Shown here: in pieces, positions 63,298 through 64,000 of the stretch
Layout: each line of letters opens with the position of its first letter
How positions within the stretch are numbered: position 1 is the first letter of the stretch
From: PALSA-612 sp963755155
GTDB taxonomy: Bacteria > Actinomycetota > Thermoleophilia > Gaiellales > Gaiellaceae
DNA length: 64,000 bases
Assembly (NCBI GenBank): GCA_963755155.1
Contig: CAVWIV010000004.1
Coordinates: 310,001 to 374,000 of the forward strand
Direction of reading: 5' to 3'
Translations under genes and position numbers: made by a program
The notes under the pieces: generated by a model
Databases searched by the model: none
Seen by the model: the letters and a program-made list of their open reading frames with translations, nothing else
Told to the model about the DNA's origin: nothing

Positions 63298-63705
63298 CTA
63301 CAACCCTGCTCCGGCTTTAGCCTCGTCCCACCGGACGATCAGCGCGTACAGGATGATGATGTTGAGCGCCACGACGCACAGGCCCCAGAGTGATGTCTGG
63401 CCAATGCCGCCGCTGAAGCCCAACTGGGCGATGAAGTTCGCGCTGACGCCGAGAATGGCGACCCAGCGTGCCCAGCTCGCACCCGACACGAGCCCGTACC
63501 CGATGAGCATGAGCGCGATGCCCCAGATCATCATGATCCAGCCCCAGTCGGAGACGTCCAGTACGAGCGCTCCCTGCGGCGTGAGAACGAAGTACTCGTC
63601 GCGGATAATGGCGACCAGGCCTTGCAAGAAGTCCAGCCCGCCGACGATCATCAAGAGCAGACCGGCAAACGCGACCCAGCCCGCCCAAGCGGCTTTCGAA
63701 GCCAC
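63298..63705 (-). CDS. Small four-helix membrane protein (DUF7144-like)
   Basis: 135 residues with four hydrophobic helices (WVAFAGLLLMIVGGLDFLQG, WGWIMMIWGIALMLIGYGLV, WVAILGVSANFIAQLGF and LWGLCVVALNIIILYALIV). The pattern matches a small actinobacterial membrane family of unknown function (DUF7144-type). It has a clear ribosome site (GGAGG) before the ATG at 63705. Confidence 0.78.
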   Translation of the reverse strand: MASKAAWAGWVAFAGLLLMIVGGLDFLQGLVAIIRDEYFVLTPQGALVLDVSDWGWIMMIWGIALMLIGYGLVSGASWARWVAILGVSANFIAQLGFSGGIGQTSLWGLCVVALNIIILYALIVRWDEAKAGAGL

Positions 63706-63754
63706 ACTTCCTCCTTCGGTCGATTAGAGGGAGTATGGAACTCCGTGCGGACGA

Positions 63755-64000
63755 TTACAACGTCGATACGCCCTGAAGAGCGTGGCGCCAGCCCCGCAGC
63801 ACGCCGTGGACCTGCTCCGCGCCGACGATCGGCTCGCCCGGAGCCTCGAGCGACGCGGGGTGAAGGATGAACGGCTCGGTCTGGGGACCGCCAAGCCCGC
63901 CGTGGAACGAGATCAGCTCCTCGAAGGCGCAGCCTTCGTCCATGGCCGGGTCGTAGAAGCTGCCGATCATGAGGTCGCCCACGTGCGGAAAGCCGTCCGT
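63755..64000 (-). CDS. Alkaline-phosphatase-like protein, C-terminal part
   Basis: 81 codons from the right edge to a TAA at 63755-63757; the rest lies outside the window. GSFYDPAMDEGCAFEELISFHGGLGGPQTEPFIL is recognisable as the C-terminal end of actinobacterial alkaline phosphatase/nucleotide pyrophosphatase-like proteins, in which His and Asp residues of this region help bind metal. Then HGVLRGWRHALQG ends the protein. The catalytic part cannot be seen. Confidence 0.65.
   Translation of the reverse strand, partial: TDGFPHVGDLMIGSFYDPAMDEGCAFEELISFHGGLGGPQTEPFILHPASLEAPGEPIVGAEQVHGVLRGWRHALQGVSTL

Noticed and set aside
1..64000. CRISPR arrays, prophage genes, integrases or insertion-sequence transposases
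   Set aside because: No regular short repeats with spacers, no transposase or integrase motifs were recognised on either strand.

Overview
The window is high-GC chromosomal DNA from a Gram-positive-type actinobacterium. The very high GC, frequent GTG/TTG starts, GTGA/ATGA stop-start overlaps, a three-domain DNA ligase D, a CIRCE-controlled groESL operon, lipobox lipoproteins and many Actinomycetota-type families (UPF0104, GAP, SHOCT, DUF6325, AI-2E) fit Actinomycetota, probably a Thermoleophilia-like lineage. The class assignment is inference. No ribosomal RNA or phage is present; one tRNA-Arg is.

Layout. (1) 1-1222: the 3' end of a FemAB/GNAT-type gene, then a RES-Xre toxin-antitoxin pair. 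(2) 1191-19098: a large surface-polysaccharide locus with an ABC exporter (Wzm/Wzt-like, the ATPase carrying a C-terminal glycan-recognition domain), about 14 glycosyltransferases of GT2/GT4/GT-B type and a phytanoyl-CoA-dioxygenase-like enzyme. Most run on the minus strand with overlapping stops and starts. (3) 19154-30052: an HD-GYP signalling protein, ligD, accA-accD, a NagZ-like GH3 enzyme, a zinc-ribbon ureohydrolase, a double GNAT, a HAD hydrolase, a lipid/diacylglycerol kinase and an FAD amino-acid-oxidase-like enzyme. (4) 30063-37773: secreted proteins, namely a lipoprotein, a sialidase-fold BNR protein, an LVIVD beta-propeller, a small secreted protein and an M14 carboxypeptidase. (5) 37795-41064: a TetR regulator (PaaR-like) divergent from paaA-(ankyrin)-paaB-paaC-paaD for phenylacetyl-CoA epoxidation, with an operator matching the Thermus PaaR consensus. 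(6) 41064-49231: a lipoprotein, an ornithine-cyclodeaminase-like enzyme, a Crp/Fnr regulator joined to a hydrolase-cyclase fusion, tRNA-Arg, YgfZ, a P450, a sulfite-oxidase-like molybdoenzyme and a cupin. (7) 49232-49852: a gene-free stretch with two copies of a structured repeat and a 40-bp inverted repeat. (8) groES-groEL with promoter and CIRCE, then NUDIX, ASCH and ZIP transporter genes. (9) 53547-60947: a sulfatase island (PLDc_N/SHOCT protein, Cys-type arylsulfatase, DUF6325, SHOCT protein, formylglycine-generating enzyme) followed by AI-2E, UPF0104 and GAP membrane proteins. (10) 60944-64000: two membrane proteins, a class II glutamine amidotransferase, a small membrane protein and the 3' end of an alkaline-phosphatase-like gene.

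A dominant property of the sequence is the number of single-base frameshifts. They interrupt most glycosyltransferases, the sulfatase, the lipid kinase and even accA, which is normally essential. I read most of them as assembly or sequencing indels, not as pseudogenes. Coordinates of such genes span the reconstructed full reading frame, with the shift positions stated. The strongest candidates for undescribed biology are the covarying hairpin repeat pair beside groEL, the hydrolase-cyclase that has lost canonical residues in both domains beside an intact cNMP-type regulator, and the sulfatase/FGE/SHOCT/DUF6325 island.
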